Positions 54,450 through 63,016 of a stretch of DNA of 64,000 nt are shown in pieces. Each line of letters starts with the position of its first letter. Position 1 is the first letter of the stretch. The stretch is taken from assembly GCF_016756535.1 (NCBI RefSeq), contig NZ_AP023247.1, forward strand, positions 3,534,501 through 3,598,500. The letters are read 5' to 3'. The position numbers were made by a program, and so were the translations under genes. The notes under the pieces were generated by a model that was not told the DNA's origin, did no database searches, and saw only the letters and a list, made by a program, of their open reading frames with translations. This DNA comes from Mesorhizobium sp. 131-2-1 (GTDB lineage: Bacteria > Pseudomonadota > Alphaproteobacteria > Rhizobiales > Rhizobiaceae).

Positions 54450-55661
54450 TCAGCGCCGGACCTGTTTGCGAAGCCCACCGGCGAGGGCCTGGAGGCCGCT
54501 GCCGGGCCGCAGCCCCTCGCGCATGAAAAACGCACGCAGCGGCGCGAAGCTGCCGAGCACGCCGAGGCCGGCGCTGCGTGCCAGCTGTGCCGGCAGCATG
54601 TCGGAGAGCAGCGACCTGTTGAGCAGATTGACCGCGCTGCTGCGCGCCAGGATGTCGGGCCGACGTCTGGTATCATAGGCCGTAAGGCACTTCTCCGACC
54701 CTGGATCGGAACGGCTTTCGCTGGCGATTCCAATCAGATCGTCGATATCCCTGATGCCGAGGTTGAGGCCTTGCGCGCCGATCGGCGGGAAGACGTGCGC
54801 GGCTTCGCCGACCAGCGCCACGCGGTTCCGCGCGAAGCGCCCGGGCGAGGCGGCCGACAGCGGATAGACCTGCCTGCCAGGCTCGACGGTGACCCGCCCC
54901 AGCATCGATTGCATCTGCTCTTCGACGCGCCGCGAAAGCGTGGCGTCGTCGAGCGCCGCCAGTTCCTTCGCCGTCTCCGGCCTCACCACCCAGACAAGGC
55001 TGGAGCGGTTGCCGGGCAGGGGGACCTGGGTGAACGGGCCGGTCTCGGTGTGGAACTCTGTCGAGGTGAAGGCGTGGCCGTTGCGATGGCTGAAATTCAG
55101 CACCAGCGCCGCCTGCGGATAGGAGCGCACCGAAGCGGCGATGCCAGCTGCCTCGCGCGCCGGCGACAGGCGCCCGTCGGCGGCGACCGCAAGCGAGGCG
55201 GAAATCTCGCTGCCATCGGCAAGCACGGCATGGGCATGGGTGGCGTCGAGCCGCCAGCTCTCCACCATCGATTTGCGCCATTCGATGCCGGCATGCGCGG
55301 CAACCGCCCTTGCGAGGGCCGGGACAAGCACATTGTTGGGCAGGTTCAGGCCGAACTGCTCCTCGCCGATTTCCGTGGCGCGGAAGGTGACTGTCGGGCT
55401 GCGGATCAACCGCCTGGTCGCATCGACGATACGCATCACCTTCAGCGGCGCAGCCTTGGATCTGAGTTCAGCGAGGACACCCAGCCGCTCCAGAACTTTC
55501 AGGGCAGGGTTCATCAGCGCCGTGGTGCGGCCGTCCTGGCCGTTGGCCTCCGGGCCGGCCAGCGTCACCGGAAAGCCCGCCTCGGCAAAACCGAGCGCGG
55601 CGATCAGCCCGGCCGGCCCGCTGCCGGCGACCAGTATCCGCGCTGTCTTCTGAGGGTCCAA
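54450..55661 (-). CDS. UbiH/UbiF/VisC family FAD monooxygenase
   Basis: The 403-residue protein has the FAD fold at its start (RILVAGSGPAGLIAALGFAEAG) and the second FAD loop VGEAAHVFPPIGAQGLNLGI, where Asp of the GDxxH loop is Glu. This is the ubiquinone hydroxylase family (rings C-5, C-6 or C-1). Which step it makes is open. The start appears to be a TTG at 55661, with GGAAG 8 bases upstream and no ATG or GTG close to the FAD strand. Confidence 0.87.
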   Translation of the reverse strand: MDPQKTARILVAGSGPAGLIAALGFAEAGFPVTLAGPEANGQDGRTTALMNPALKVLERLGVLAELRSKAAPLKVMRIVDATRRLIRSPTVTFRATEIGEEQFGLNLPNNVLVPALARAVAAHAGIEWRKSMVESWRLDATHAHAVLADGSEISASLAVAADGRLSPAREAAGIAASVRSYPQAALVLNFSHRNGHAFTSTEFHTETGPFTQVPLPGNRSSLVWVVRPETAKELAALDDATLSRRVEEQMQSMLGRVTVEPGRQVYPLSAASPGRFARNRVALVGEAAHVFPPIGAQGLNLGIRDIDDLIGIASESRSDPGSEKCLTAYDTRRRPDILARSSAVNLLNRSLLSDMLPAQLARSAGLGVLGSFAPLRAFFMREGLRPGSGLQALAGGLRKQVRR

Positions 55662-55764
55662 TTCCGGCTTCCAGATCGCGATGCAGGCCCAACTGGCCCG
55701 CCAATGCGGTATAGGCCGGAGTGCACGGCTTGATCAACGCGGCGATTCAGCCCATTTCGGGTCC

Positions 55765-56661
55765 ATGACCGGCCAGGACCACGACTTCCACCATCTCGAC
55801 CTGGCCGGCCGCGCCGCCGCGAGCGTCGCGCGCAATCCCCGGCTGGCGGTGACCATTGTGGTGGGAGCGGCGGTCGTCCTTGCTTGGCTGACACTTGGCG
55901 TCATGGCGATCCGCGGCGCCGAAGGCCGGGTTGCGGGCGCGTCGGCCCCCGGCGATTTCATGTTGAGATACCTTCCGCCGCTGCCGCTGCCGGATTTCCT
56001 CGACCGGCTTTTCGCGCTTTGCCTGGCGCCGGCGCCGCTTGCTGGAGCAATCGGGGCCCAGGCGCCGGCACTTGTCCTGATGTGGTTCCTGATGGCCGTG
56101 GCGGCGATGCTGCCATCCGCCGCGCCGATGATCCGCACTTACTGCGAGATCGCCGACACCGCCCGCATCAAGGGCGAGCCGGTCGTCCACCCGCTGATCC
56201 TGATCGCTGGCTATCTCTGCATATGGCTGGCCGCCTCGGCGCTGTTCGCGGCGCTGACGCTCGGCGTCCACGCCTTCGCCTCGTCCGGGCAAGTCCTCGA
56301 TCCGGTCGTCGGCGTAGCCGGAGCACTGGCCTTGCTGATCGCCGGCCTCTACCAGTTCAGCGGCCTGAAGGAAGCCTGCCTGACGAAATGCCGGAACCCG
56401 TTCGCGATCCTGTTCGCAAACTGGAGCGCTAAAGCCGGACGCATCTTCCAGCTCGGCCTCGAACAGGGCCTGTGGTGCCTCGGTTGCTGCTGGGCGCTGA
56501 TGCTGGTGATGTTCGCCGTGGGCGCGATGAACATCTTCTGGATGGCGTTGATCGGCCTGTTCACCCTCATCGAAAAACAGACCACTGGCAGGATGGCAAG
56601 CCGGATCGCTGGTGCGATACTGCTTGTCTGGGGTGCCGCCCTGCTATTAGTTTCGGCGTAA
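55765..56661 (+). CDS. DUF2182 integral membrane protein
   Basis: The 298-residue protein has six to eight membrane segments and DUF2182-like marks (MLPSAAPMIRTYCEIADTAR, FSGLKEACLTKCRNPFAIL). The two Cys around LTKC and a Met/Cys-rich membrane core suggest a metal or redox site, but the role is unknown. It is followed after 14 bases by the DUF1326 gene, its frequent partner. Confidence 0.82.
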   Translation: MTGQDHDFHHLDLAGRAAASVARNPRLAVTIVVGAAVVLAWLTLGVMAIRGAEGRVAGASAPGDFMLRYLPPLPLPDFLDRLFALCLAPAPLAGAIGAQAPALVLMWFLMAVAAMLPSAAPMIRTYCEIADTARIKGEPVVHPLILIAGYLCIWLAASALFAALTLGVHAFASSGQVLDPVVGVAGALALLIAGLYQFSGLKEACLTKCRNPFAILFANWSAKAGRIFQLGLEQGLWCLGCCWALMLVMFAVGAMNIFWMALIGLFTLIEKQTTGRMASRIAGAILLVWGAALLLVSA

Positions 56662-56675
56662 GGGGAGAGAATTCG

Positions 56676-57290
56676 ATGGTGGATCGAGGCTGGGCAATGA
56701 AGGGGGAGCTCGTACTCTCCTGCAATTGCACGGTCTTTTGCCCTTGCGTGCTGTCGCTCGGCAGCCATCCGCCGACCGAGGGCTATTGCCAGACCTGGGC
56801 CGGTTTCCGCATCGATGCCGGCCATTCCGGCGACGTGGACCTCTCCGGCCTCAATATCGGCCTGGTGATGGAAATCCCCGGCTATATGAGCCGCGGCAAC
56901 TGGAGCGCCGGTCTGTTCATTGACAAGCGCGCCTCCGTCTACGCAGCAAAGGCGCTCACAAAAATCTTTACCGGCAAGGCAGGCGGCACCACCTCGCTGC
57001 TGTCCATCCTGGTTGGAAAATTCCTCGGCGTCGAACAGGTGCCGATCATCTATGAGACGCGTGACAAGACGCGTATCTTCCAGATACCGAAGATCATCGA
57101 CGGGGCGGTGACGCCGATCCCCGGCAAGGACCGCGAGAAGGATACGGTGATCAGCAACTCCGAATACTGGATCGCACCGGAAATCATCGTGGCGAAGTCC
57201 GACAAGAGCAAGATGCGCGCCTTCGGCCGCAACTGGAATTTTGCCGGTCGCTCGGCCGAAATCTGCAAGCTGGACTGGCGGGGCCCGTGA
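56676..57290 (+). CDS. DUF1326 family protein with Cys metal-binding motif
   Basis: The 204-residue protein has the DUF1326 N-terminal Cys cluster CNCTVFCPCVLSLGSHPPTEG and GYCQTWAGFRIDAG. The four close cysteines would bind a metal. GGGGAG precedes the ATG at 56676. It overlaps the next gene, pcs, by four bases (GTGA), and follows its DUF2182 partner, so the three are translated from one message. Confidence 0.85.
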   Translation: MVDRGWAMKGELVLSCNCTVFCPCVLSLGSHPPTEGYCQTWAGFRIDAGHSGDVDLSGLNIGLVMEIPGYMSRGNWSAGLFIDKRASVYAAKALTKIFTGKAGGTTSLLSILVGKFLGVEQVPIIYETRDKTRIFQIPKIIDGAVTPIPGKDREKDTVISNSEYWIAPEIIVAKSDKSKMRAFGRNWNFAGRSAEICKLDWRGP

Positions 57291-58117
57291 GCAAGAGCAC
57301 AACGGCCAGGAAAGCCGCCAAGAAAATCGCCGACCGGATTCCGCGGCCGAAGAAGAAGGTCACCTGGCCGCAGGCGCGCGCGTTCTCGGTTCATCTTCTG
57401 ACGGCTTCGGGCTCGTTCCTGGCCTTCCTGTCGCTGGTGGCGGCGAGCGAGCAGCGCTGGACGGCGATGTTCTGGTGGCTGGGGCTGGCGCTGTTCGTCG
57501 ACGGCATCGATGGCCCGATCGCCAGGAAGCTCGAGGTCAAGGAGATCCTGCCGACATGGTCGGGCGAGCTCCTCGACAACATCATCGACTACGTGACCTA
57601 CGTGCTCATCCCGGCCTTCGCGCTGTACCAGCGCGGCTTCATGGGCGAGAGGCTGTCGTTCCTGTCGGCGGCGATCATCGTCGTCTCCAGCGCCATCTAC
57701 TATGCCGACACCGGCATGAAGACGAAGGAGAACTTCTTCAAGGGCTTCCCGGTCGTCTGGAACATGGTGGTGTTCACGCTCTTCGTCATCGAGCCGGGGC
57801 AGTGGGTTTCCTTCGCCGTGGTGGTGGTTGCCGGCATCCTCACCTTCGTGCCGATCAACTTCATCCATCCGGTGCGCGTGGTGCGGCTGAGGCCGATCAA
57901 CCTTGGCATGACGCTTCTGTGGTGCGCCTTTGGCGCGCTGGCACTGGCGCAGGCGGCGCTCGCCGCCTTCTACGACCAGATCGGCGTGCTGGGCGAACAG
58001 GTCAGCGTCTTCACCAAGGTCGGCATCACGGTGACCGGACTTTACCTCGCCTGCATCGGCGGTATCATGCAATTCTTTCCAAAGCTCGGCGCCAGGCCGG
58101 GCGCCGGCAAAGATTGA
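57287..58117 (+). CDS. pcs: Phosphatidylcholine synthase
   Basis: Pcs condenses choline directly with CDP-diacylglycerol to make phosphatidylcholine, a membrane lipid of rhizobia and other host-associated bacteria. The 276-residue membrane protein has the Pcs form of the CDP-alcohol motif, DG(x2)AR(x12)G(x3)D(x3)D: Asp72, Asp75, Arg80, Gly93, Asp97 and Asp101. Eight membrane segments are likely. The GTG at 57287 overlaps the DUF1326 stop. The quinone oxidoreductase gene follows after 52 bases. Confidence 0.94.
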   Translation: MSKSTTARKAAKKIADRIPRPKKKVTWPQARAFSVHLLTASGSFLAFLSLVAASEQRWTAMFWWLGLALFVDGIDGPIARKLEVKEILPTWSGELLDNIIDYVTYVLIPAFALYQRGFMGERLSFLSAAIIVVSSAIYYADTGMKTKENFFKGFPVVWNMVVFTLFVIEPGQWVSFAVVVVAGILTFVPINFIHPVRVVRLRPINLGMTLLWCAFGALALAQAALAAFYDQIGVLGEQVSVFTKVGITVTGLYLACIGGIMQFFPKLGARPGAGKD

Positions 58118-58169
58118 TCCCCGCGAAAGCCGGTTCCCAAGACGGCTTGATCCCAAGAAAGACTGCCCA

Positions 58170-59147
58170 ATGCCCAAAGCGATCCGCATCCACGCCCATG
58201 GCGGCTCGGAAGTCCTGACCTATGAGGATGCCGATCCGGGCCAGCCCGGGGCCGGGCAGATCCTGATCAGGCACACCGCGATCGGACTCAACTTCATCGA
58301 TGTCTACCATCGCTCGGGCCTCTATCCGCCGCCCGGCGGCTTTCCGCTGATCCCCGGCGGCGAGGCGGCCGGCGTGGTGCTGGCGGTCGGTGCCGACGTC
58401 GACTGGCTGAAGGCCGGCGACCGCATCGCCTATGCCGTCAATGTGGGCGCCTATGCCGAGCAGCGGGTCATCGCCGCGGACCGCGTGGTGAAGGTGCCCG
58501 ACGGCATCAGCGACGAGCAGGCGGCGGGGATGATGCTGAAAGGCATGACGGCGGAGTATCTTTTGCGCCGCACCTTCAAGGTAAAGGCGGGCGACACCAT
58601 CCTGTTCCATGCGGCGGCCGGCGGTGTCGGCCTGATCCTCGGACAGTGGGCCAAGCATCTCGGCGCCACCGTAATCGGTACGGCAAGCTCCGCGGACAAG
58701 GTCGAGCTCGCCAAGGCGCATGGCTTCGACCATGTCATCAACTACAAGGAGCAGGATTTCGTCGCCGGCGTCGCCGCCATAACCGGCGGCAGGAAGTGCG
58801 ATGTCGTCTACGATTCCGTCGGCAACGATACGTTTCCCGCCTCGCTCGACTGCCTGAAGCCGCTCGGCATGTTCGTCAGCTTCGGCCAGTCCTCCGGGCC
58901 GATCCCGCCCTTCTCCATGTCGCTGCTGGCGCAGAAGGGCTCGCTATACGCCACAAGGCCGACCCTGTTCGTCTACAACGCCAGGCGCGAGGACCTCGTG
59001 GCGTCAGCCGAGGCCCTGTTCGATGTCGTGCAGAGCGGTGCTGTCGAGATCAAGATCAACCAGCGCTACCAGCTGAAGGACGCCGGCAAGGCACACTCCG
59101 ATCTCGAAGGAAGGCGCACGACGGGCACCACCGTTCTCATCCCCTGA
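58170..59147 (+). CDS. NADPH:quinone oxidoreductase (zeta-crystallin type)
   Basis: The 325-residue protein is a medium-chain dehydrogenase of the quinone-oxidoreductase group: IGLNFIDVYHRSGLYP near the start and the NADPH fold FHAAAGGVGLILGQWAKHLGA. No zinc ligands are seen, as in this subgroup. It reduces quinones or alkenals. It lies downstream of pcs on the same strand. Confidence 0.93.
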   Translation: MPKAIRIHAHGGSEVLTYEDADPGQPGAGQILIRHTAIGLNFIDVYHRSGLYPPPGGFPLIPGGEAAGVVLAVGADVDWLKAGDRIAYAVNVGAYAEQRVIAADRVVKVPDGISDEQAAGMMLKGMTAEYLLRRTFKVKAGDTILFHAAAGGVGLILGQWAKHLGATVIGTASSADKVELAKAHGFDHVINYKEQDFVAGVAAITGGRKCDVVYDSVGNDTFPASLDCLKPLGMFVSFGQSSGPIPPFSMSLLAQKGSLYATRPTLFVYNARREDLVASAEALFDVVQSGAVEIKINQRYQLKDAGKAHSDLEGRRTTGTTVLIP

Positions 59148-59265
59148 TGCCGTCGTTCTTGGCGGCCTGCCGCAGCGGCAAAGCATTGATTGTTCGCAAA
59201 GCCGGCCAACCACTTTGACCGGTTTTGCGGGGTACTTTTTTACCGCTTGAGTTTCCGCTGAAATT

Positions 59266-59282
59266 CTTGAAGCTCTTTCAAG
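59266..59282. promoter_or_regulatory. Inverted repeat upstream of nucleoside ABC operon
   Basis: CTTGAA-GCTCT-TTCAAG has perfect 6-base arms and lies 89 bases before the GTG start of the ABC ATPase gene. It could be an operator; a TTGACC element lies upstream at 59215-59220. Confidence 0.4.
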
Positions 59283-59370
59283 TCGCGTGCCGCTTTCCGA
59301 CAACAGCCGGCAGCGCATACCATGCTTTCGGGAACACAGAACATATCTGGCAAACCAGATGGGAGGCACT

Positions 59371-60936
59371 GTGAGTGCAAATCACGACAGCGCGAACCTG
59401 CTTGAAGTTCGTGGGCTGACCAAGATCTTCGGCACGTTGACGGCGTGCAACCATATCGACCTCAACATCGCGAAGGGCGAGATCCACGCCCTGCTCGGCG
59501 AGAACGGCGCCGGCAAGTCGACGCTGGTCAAGATGCTGTTCGGTTCGCTGGAGCCGAATTCGGGCGAGATCTTCTGGGACGGCCAACCCGTCCGGATCAC
59601 CAATCCCGGTGCCGCCAAGAAGCTCGGCATCGGCATGGTGTTCCAGCATTTCTCGCTGTTCGAGGCGCTGACGGCGGCGGAGAACATCGCGTTGTCGCTG
59701 GATGACGGGTCGCCGATCAGCAGCATCGCCGCAAAGGCGAGGGCGCTCTCCTACAGCTACGGCCTGCCGCTCGATCCTGAATCGCTGGTCGGCGACCTCT
59801 CTGTCGGCGAACGCCAGCGCATCGAGATCATCCGCTGCCTGCTGCAGACGCCGCAACTGATCATCCTCGACGAGCCGACATCGGTTCTGACGCCGCAGGA
59901 AGCCGATAAGCTGTTCGAGACTCTGGAGAGGCTGCGCTCGGAAGGCAAGTCGATCCTCTACATTTCGCACCGGCTGGAAGAGGTCAAACGCATCTGCGAC
60001 CGCGCCACGGTGCTGCGCCACGGCAAGGTGGTCGGTCATTGCAATCCCCGCCAGGAGACCGCCGCCTCGCTCGCCCGCATGATGGTCGGCAACGAGGTGA
60101 AGGCGGTGGTGCGCGCGCCGGCCGAAGGCATCGAGACGGCACCGGCGCTGCTCGAGATCCGCGCGCTGATCCGCAAGCCGGCCACGCCCTTCTCGATCCC
60201 GCTCAAAAACATCAACCTCGCGGTGCGCGCCGGCGAGGTGATCGGCATCGCCGGCGTCGCCGGCAACGGCCAGGGCGAATTCTTCGAATCCGTCTCCGGC
60301 GAGGTGCTGCAGCCGGAGGCCGGCTCGGTGCGCATCCGCGGCAAGGACGCTGGCGGCCTCACCATCACCGGCAGGCGGCTGATGGGTGCGGCCTTCGTGC
60401 CGGAGGAGCGGCTGGGCCATGGCGCCGCGCCGCGCATGAAGCTCTCGGAAAACCTGCTGTTGTCGCGCCATGCCACTGACGGCAAGGCCTTCGTCAGCTC
60501 CGGCGGAATGGTCAAGAGCGCGGCCATCTATGCCGCGTCCCAGCGCATCATCGAGGTCATGGACGTGCGCAAGAGCGCGCCCGATCCGGAAGCCGCGGCA
60601 CTGTCCGGCGGCAACCTGCAGAAATTCATCGTCGGCCGCGAGCTCGACCGCAAGCCGAGCGTCATGGTGGTCAACCAGCCGACCTGGGGCGTCGATGCCG
60701 GCGCCGCGGCGCACATCCGCCAGGCGCTGATCGAACTGGCGCGCAGCGGCTCTGCGGTGCTGGTCATCAGCCAGGACCTCGATGAGCTGTTCGAGATCTC
60801 GGATGCGATCGCGGTGATGCATAATGGCGAATTGTCGAAACCGCTGCCGATCGCCGAAGCGACCTTCGAGAAGATCGGCCTCTTGATGGGCGGCGCCGAG
60901 CCCGGCCACGCCGAACACACGCTGGAGACGGCATGA
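59371..60936 (+). CDS. BMP-type nucleoside ABC transporter, double ATPase
   Basis: The 521-residue protein has two ABC domains in one chain. The first is complete (Walker A GENGAGKST at residues 43-51; signature LSVGERQRI; Walker B LIILDEPTSVL). The second lacks a full Walker A but keeps LSGGNLQKFIVGREL and VMVVNQPTWGVDAGA, as in the RbsA/YufO type. GTG 59371 is chosen because GGGAGG lies 5 bases before it; an ATG at 59359 has no such site. Its stop overlaps the first permease start. Confidence 0.92.
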   Translation: MSANHDSANLLEVRGLTKIFGTLTACNHIDLNIAKGEIHALLGENGAGKSTLVKMLFGSLEPNSGEIFWDGQPVRITNPGAAKKLGIGMVFQHFSLFEALTAAENIALSLDDGSPISSIAAKARALSYSYGLPLDPESLVGDLSVGERQRIEIIRCLLQTPQLIILDEPTSVLTPQEADKLFETLERLRSEGKSILYISHRLEEVKRICDRATVLRHGKVVGHCNPRQETAASLARMMVGNEVKAVVRAPAEGIETAPALLEIRALIRKPATPFSIPLKNINLAVRAGEVIGIAGVAGNGQGEFFESVSGEVLQPEAGSVRIRGKDAGGLTITGRRLMGAAFVPEERLGHGAAPRMKLSENLLLSRHATDGKAFVSSGGMVKSAAIYAASQRIIEVMDVRKSAPDPEAAALSGGNLQKFIVGRELDRKPSVMVVNQPTWGVDAGAAAHIRQALIELARSGSAVLVISQDLDELFEISDAIAVMHNGELSKPLPIAEATFEKIGLLMGGAEPGHAEHTLETA

Positions 60937-62045
60937 TGCGCCTCGAACTCGTCAAACGCCCGCAGCGCTCGGCGCTGTTTTCGGTGCTGTCGCCCTTCAT
61001 CGCCTTCGCGCTGACGATGATCGCCGGCGCCATCATGTTCGCGCTGCTCGGCGTCAATCCGCTCAATGCGTTCAAGATCTATTTCATCGAGCCGATCAGC
61101 CAGGTCTGGCAGTTGCACGAGCTGGCGATCAAGGCGGCGCCACTGATCCTGATCGCGGTCGGCCTGTCGGTCTGCTACAGGGCCAATATCTGGAACATCG
61201 GCGCCGAAGGGCAGCTCATCTTCGGCGCCATTTTCGGCTCGATCATCCCGGTGCTGTTCCCCGGCTTCGAGGGGCCGCTCGTGCTGCCGCTGATGCTCAT
61301 CCTCGGCATGTTCGGCGGTGCCGCCTATGCCGCCATCCCGGCGCTGTTGAAGACGCGCTTCAGCACCAACGAGATCCTGACCAGCCTGATGCTGGTCTAT
61401 GTCGCGCAGCTCTTCCTCGACTGGCTGGTGCGCGGCCCCTGGCGCGATCCGCAGGGCCATGGCTTCCCGCAGACCATCCAGTTCGGCGACTCCGCAATCC
61501 TGCCCGAGCTGATGCCTGACGCCGGGCGCGCCAATTGGGGCTTCGTCTTCGCGCTGGTCGCCGCGGTGCTGATCTGGCTGCTGATGAGCCGCATGCTGAA
61601 AGGCTTCGAGGTCCGCGTGCTGGGATCGAGCCCGAGGGCAGGGCGCTTCGCCGGCTTCGGCTTCAGCCGCATGGTGTTCTTCACCTTCCTCCTGTCGGGG
61701 GCGCTCGCCGGCCTCGCCGGGATCTCGGAAGTCTCCGGCGCGATCAACCAGCTGCAGCCCGTGATCTCGCCCGGCTATGGCTTCACCGCCATCATCGTCG
61801 CCTTCCTTGGCCGGCTCAATCCGCTCGGCATCATCGCCGCGGGCCTGGTTCTGGCGCTGACCTATCTCGGCGGCGAGGCCGTGCAGAGCGCGCTCGGTAT
61901 CTCCGACAAGGTGGCGCGCGTCTTCCAGGGCATGCTTCTGTTCTTCGTGCTCGGCTGCGACACGCTCATCCACTACCGCATTCGTCTGATCGGCTTTGCC
62001 GCGCCAAAACTCGAGGCCGCGCCCAAGCTGGAGGAGGCACGCTGA
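60933..62045 (+). CDS. BMP-type nucleoside ABC transporter permease (first)
   Basis: The 370-residue membrane protein belongs to the BPD_transp_2 group (INIGAEGQLIFGAIFG is the family's GAEGQ motif). It pairs with the next permease. Its ATG overlaps the ATPase stop (ATGA), and its stop overlaps the next start by one base, so the three are tightly coupled. Confidence 0.93.
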   Translation: MMRLELVKRPQRSALFSVLSPFIAFALTMIAGAIMFALLGVNPLNAFKIYFIEPISQVWQLHELAIKAAPLILIAVGLSVCYRANIWNIGAEGQLIFGAIFGSIIPVLFPGFEGPLVLPLMLILGMFGGAAYAAIPALLKTRFSTNEILTSLMLVYVAQLFLDWLVRGPWRDPQGHGFPQTIQFGDSAILPELMPDAGRANWGFVFALVAAVLIWLLMSRMLKGFEVRVLGSSPRAGRFAGFGFSRMVFFTFLLSGALAGLAGISEVSGAINQLQPVISPGYGFTAIIVAFLGRLNPLGIIAAGLVLALTYLGGEAVQSALGISDKVARVFQGMLLFFVLGCDTLIHYRIRLIGFAAPKLEAAPKLEEAR

Positions 62046-62965
62046 TGGACATCACCGTCAACATCCTTTTGACCATCGCCACGGCGGCGACGCCGCTGCT
62101 CATCGCGGCAATAGGCGAACTGGTGGTCGAGCGCTCGGGCGTGCTCAATCTCGGCGTCGAGGGCATGATGATCATGGGCGCCGTCGGCGGCTTCGGCGCC
62201 GGCTATCTCACCGGCTCGCCCTGGATCGGCCTGCTCGCCGCGGTTGCGGTGGGAGCGCTGTTCTCGCTGTTGTTTGCCGTCATGACGCTGTCGCTCGCCA
62301 CCAACCAGGTGGCGACCGGCCTGTCATTGACGCTGCTTGGCCTCGGTCTCTCCGGCATGATGGGAACGAGCTTCGTCGGCCAGCCCGGCCAGCGCCTGCC
62401 CAATCTCGACATCCCCGGCCTGAGCTCGATCCCGGTCGTCGGCAAACTTATCTTCGGCCAGGACCCGGTCTTCTACATCTCGATCGCGCTGACCGCCGCA
62501 GTCATGTGGTTCCTGTTCAAGACCCGCACGGGACTGACGCTGCGCTCGATCGGCGACAGCCACTCTTCGGCGCATGCGCTGGGCATCCACGTCATCCGCT
62601 ACCGCTACCTGGCGGTGATCTTCGGCGGCGCCTGCGCCGGTCTCGCCGGCGGACACCTGTCGCTGGTCTACACGCCGCAATGGGTGGAGAACATGAGCGC
62701 CGGGCGCGGCTGGATCGCGCTGGCGCTGGTGGTGTTCGCCTCATGGCGGCCGTGGCGGGTGCTGGCTGGCGCCTATATCTTCGGCGCGGTGTGGATCGGC
62801 CAGCTTCATGCACAGGCTTTTGGCATTCCGATACCTTCGCAGATGCTTTCTTCACTGCCCTATCTGGCAACCATCGTGGTTCTCGTTCTAATCTCGCGCA
62901 ACAAGCGTCTGACGATGATGAACACGCCGGCTTCGTTGGGGCAGCCATTCGTTCCGGATCGTTGA
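62045..62965 (+). CDS. BMP-type nucleoside ABC transporter permease (second)
   Basis: The 306-residue membrane protein has the same family motif ([18 protein letters not shown]). With the first permease and the ATPase it makes a purine/pyrimidine nucleoside importer of the BmpA/NupABC type, judging from the binding protein that follows. The ATG at 62045 uses the last base of the previous stop. Confidence 0.93.
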   Translation: MDITVNILLTIATAATPLLIAAIGELVVERSGVLNLGVEGMMIMGAVGGFGAGYLTGSPWIGLLAAVAVGALFSLLFAVMTLSLATNQVATGLSLTLLGLGLSGMMGTSFVGQPGQRLPNLDIPGLSSIPVVGKLIFGQDPVFYISIALTAAVMWFLFKTRTGLTLRSIGDSHSSAHALGIHVIRYRYLAVIFGGACAGLAGGHLSLVYTPQWVENMSAGRGWIALALVVFASWRPWRVLAGAYIFGAVWIGQLHAQAFGIPIPSQMLSSLPYLATIVVLVLISRNKRLTMMNTPASLGQPFVPDR

Positions 62966-63016
62966 CAACAACAAAAAGACGGGAAGCTCCAAGGCTTAAC
63001 TCAGAGAGGTAACACG

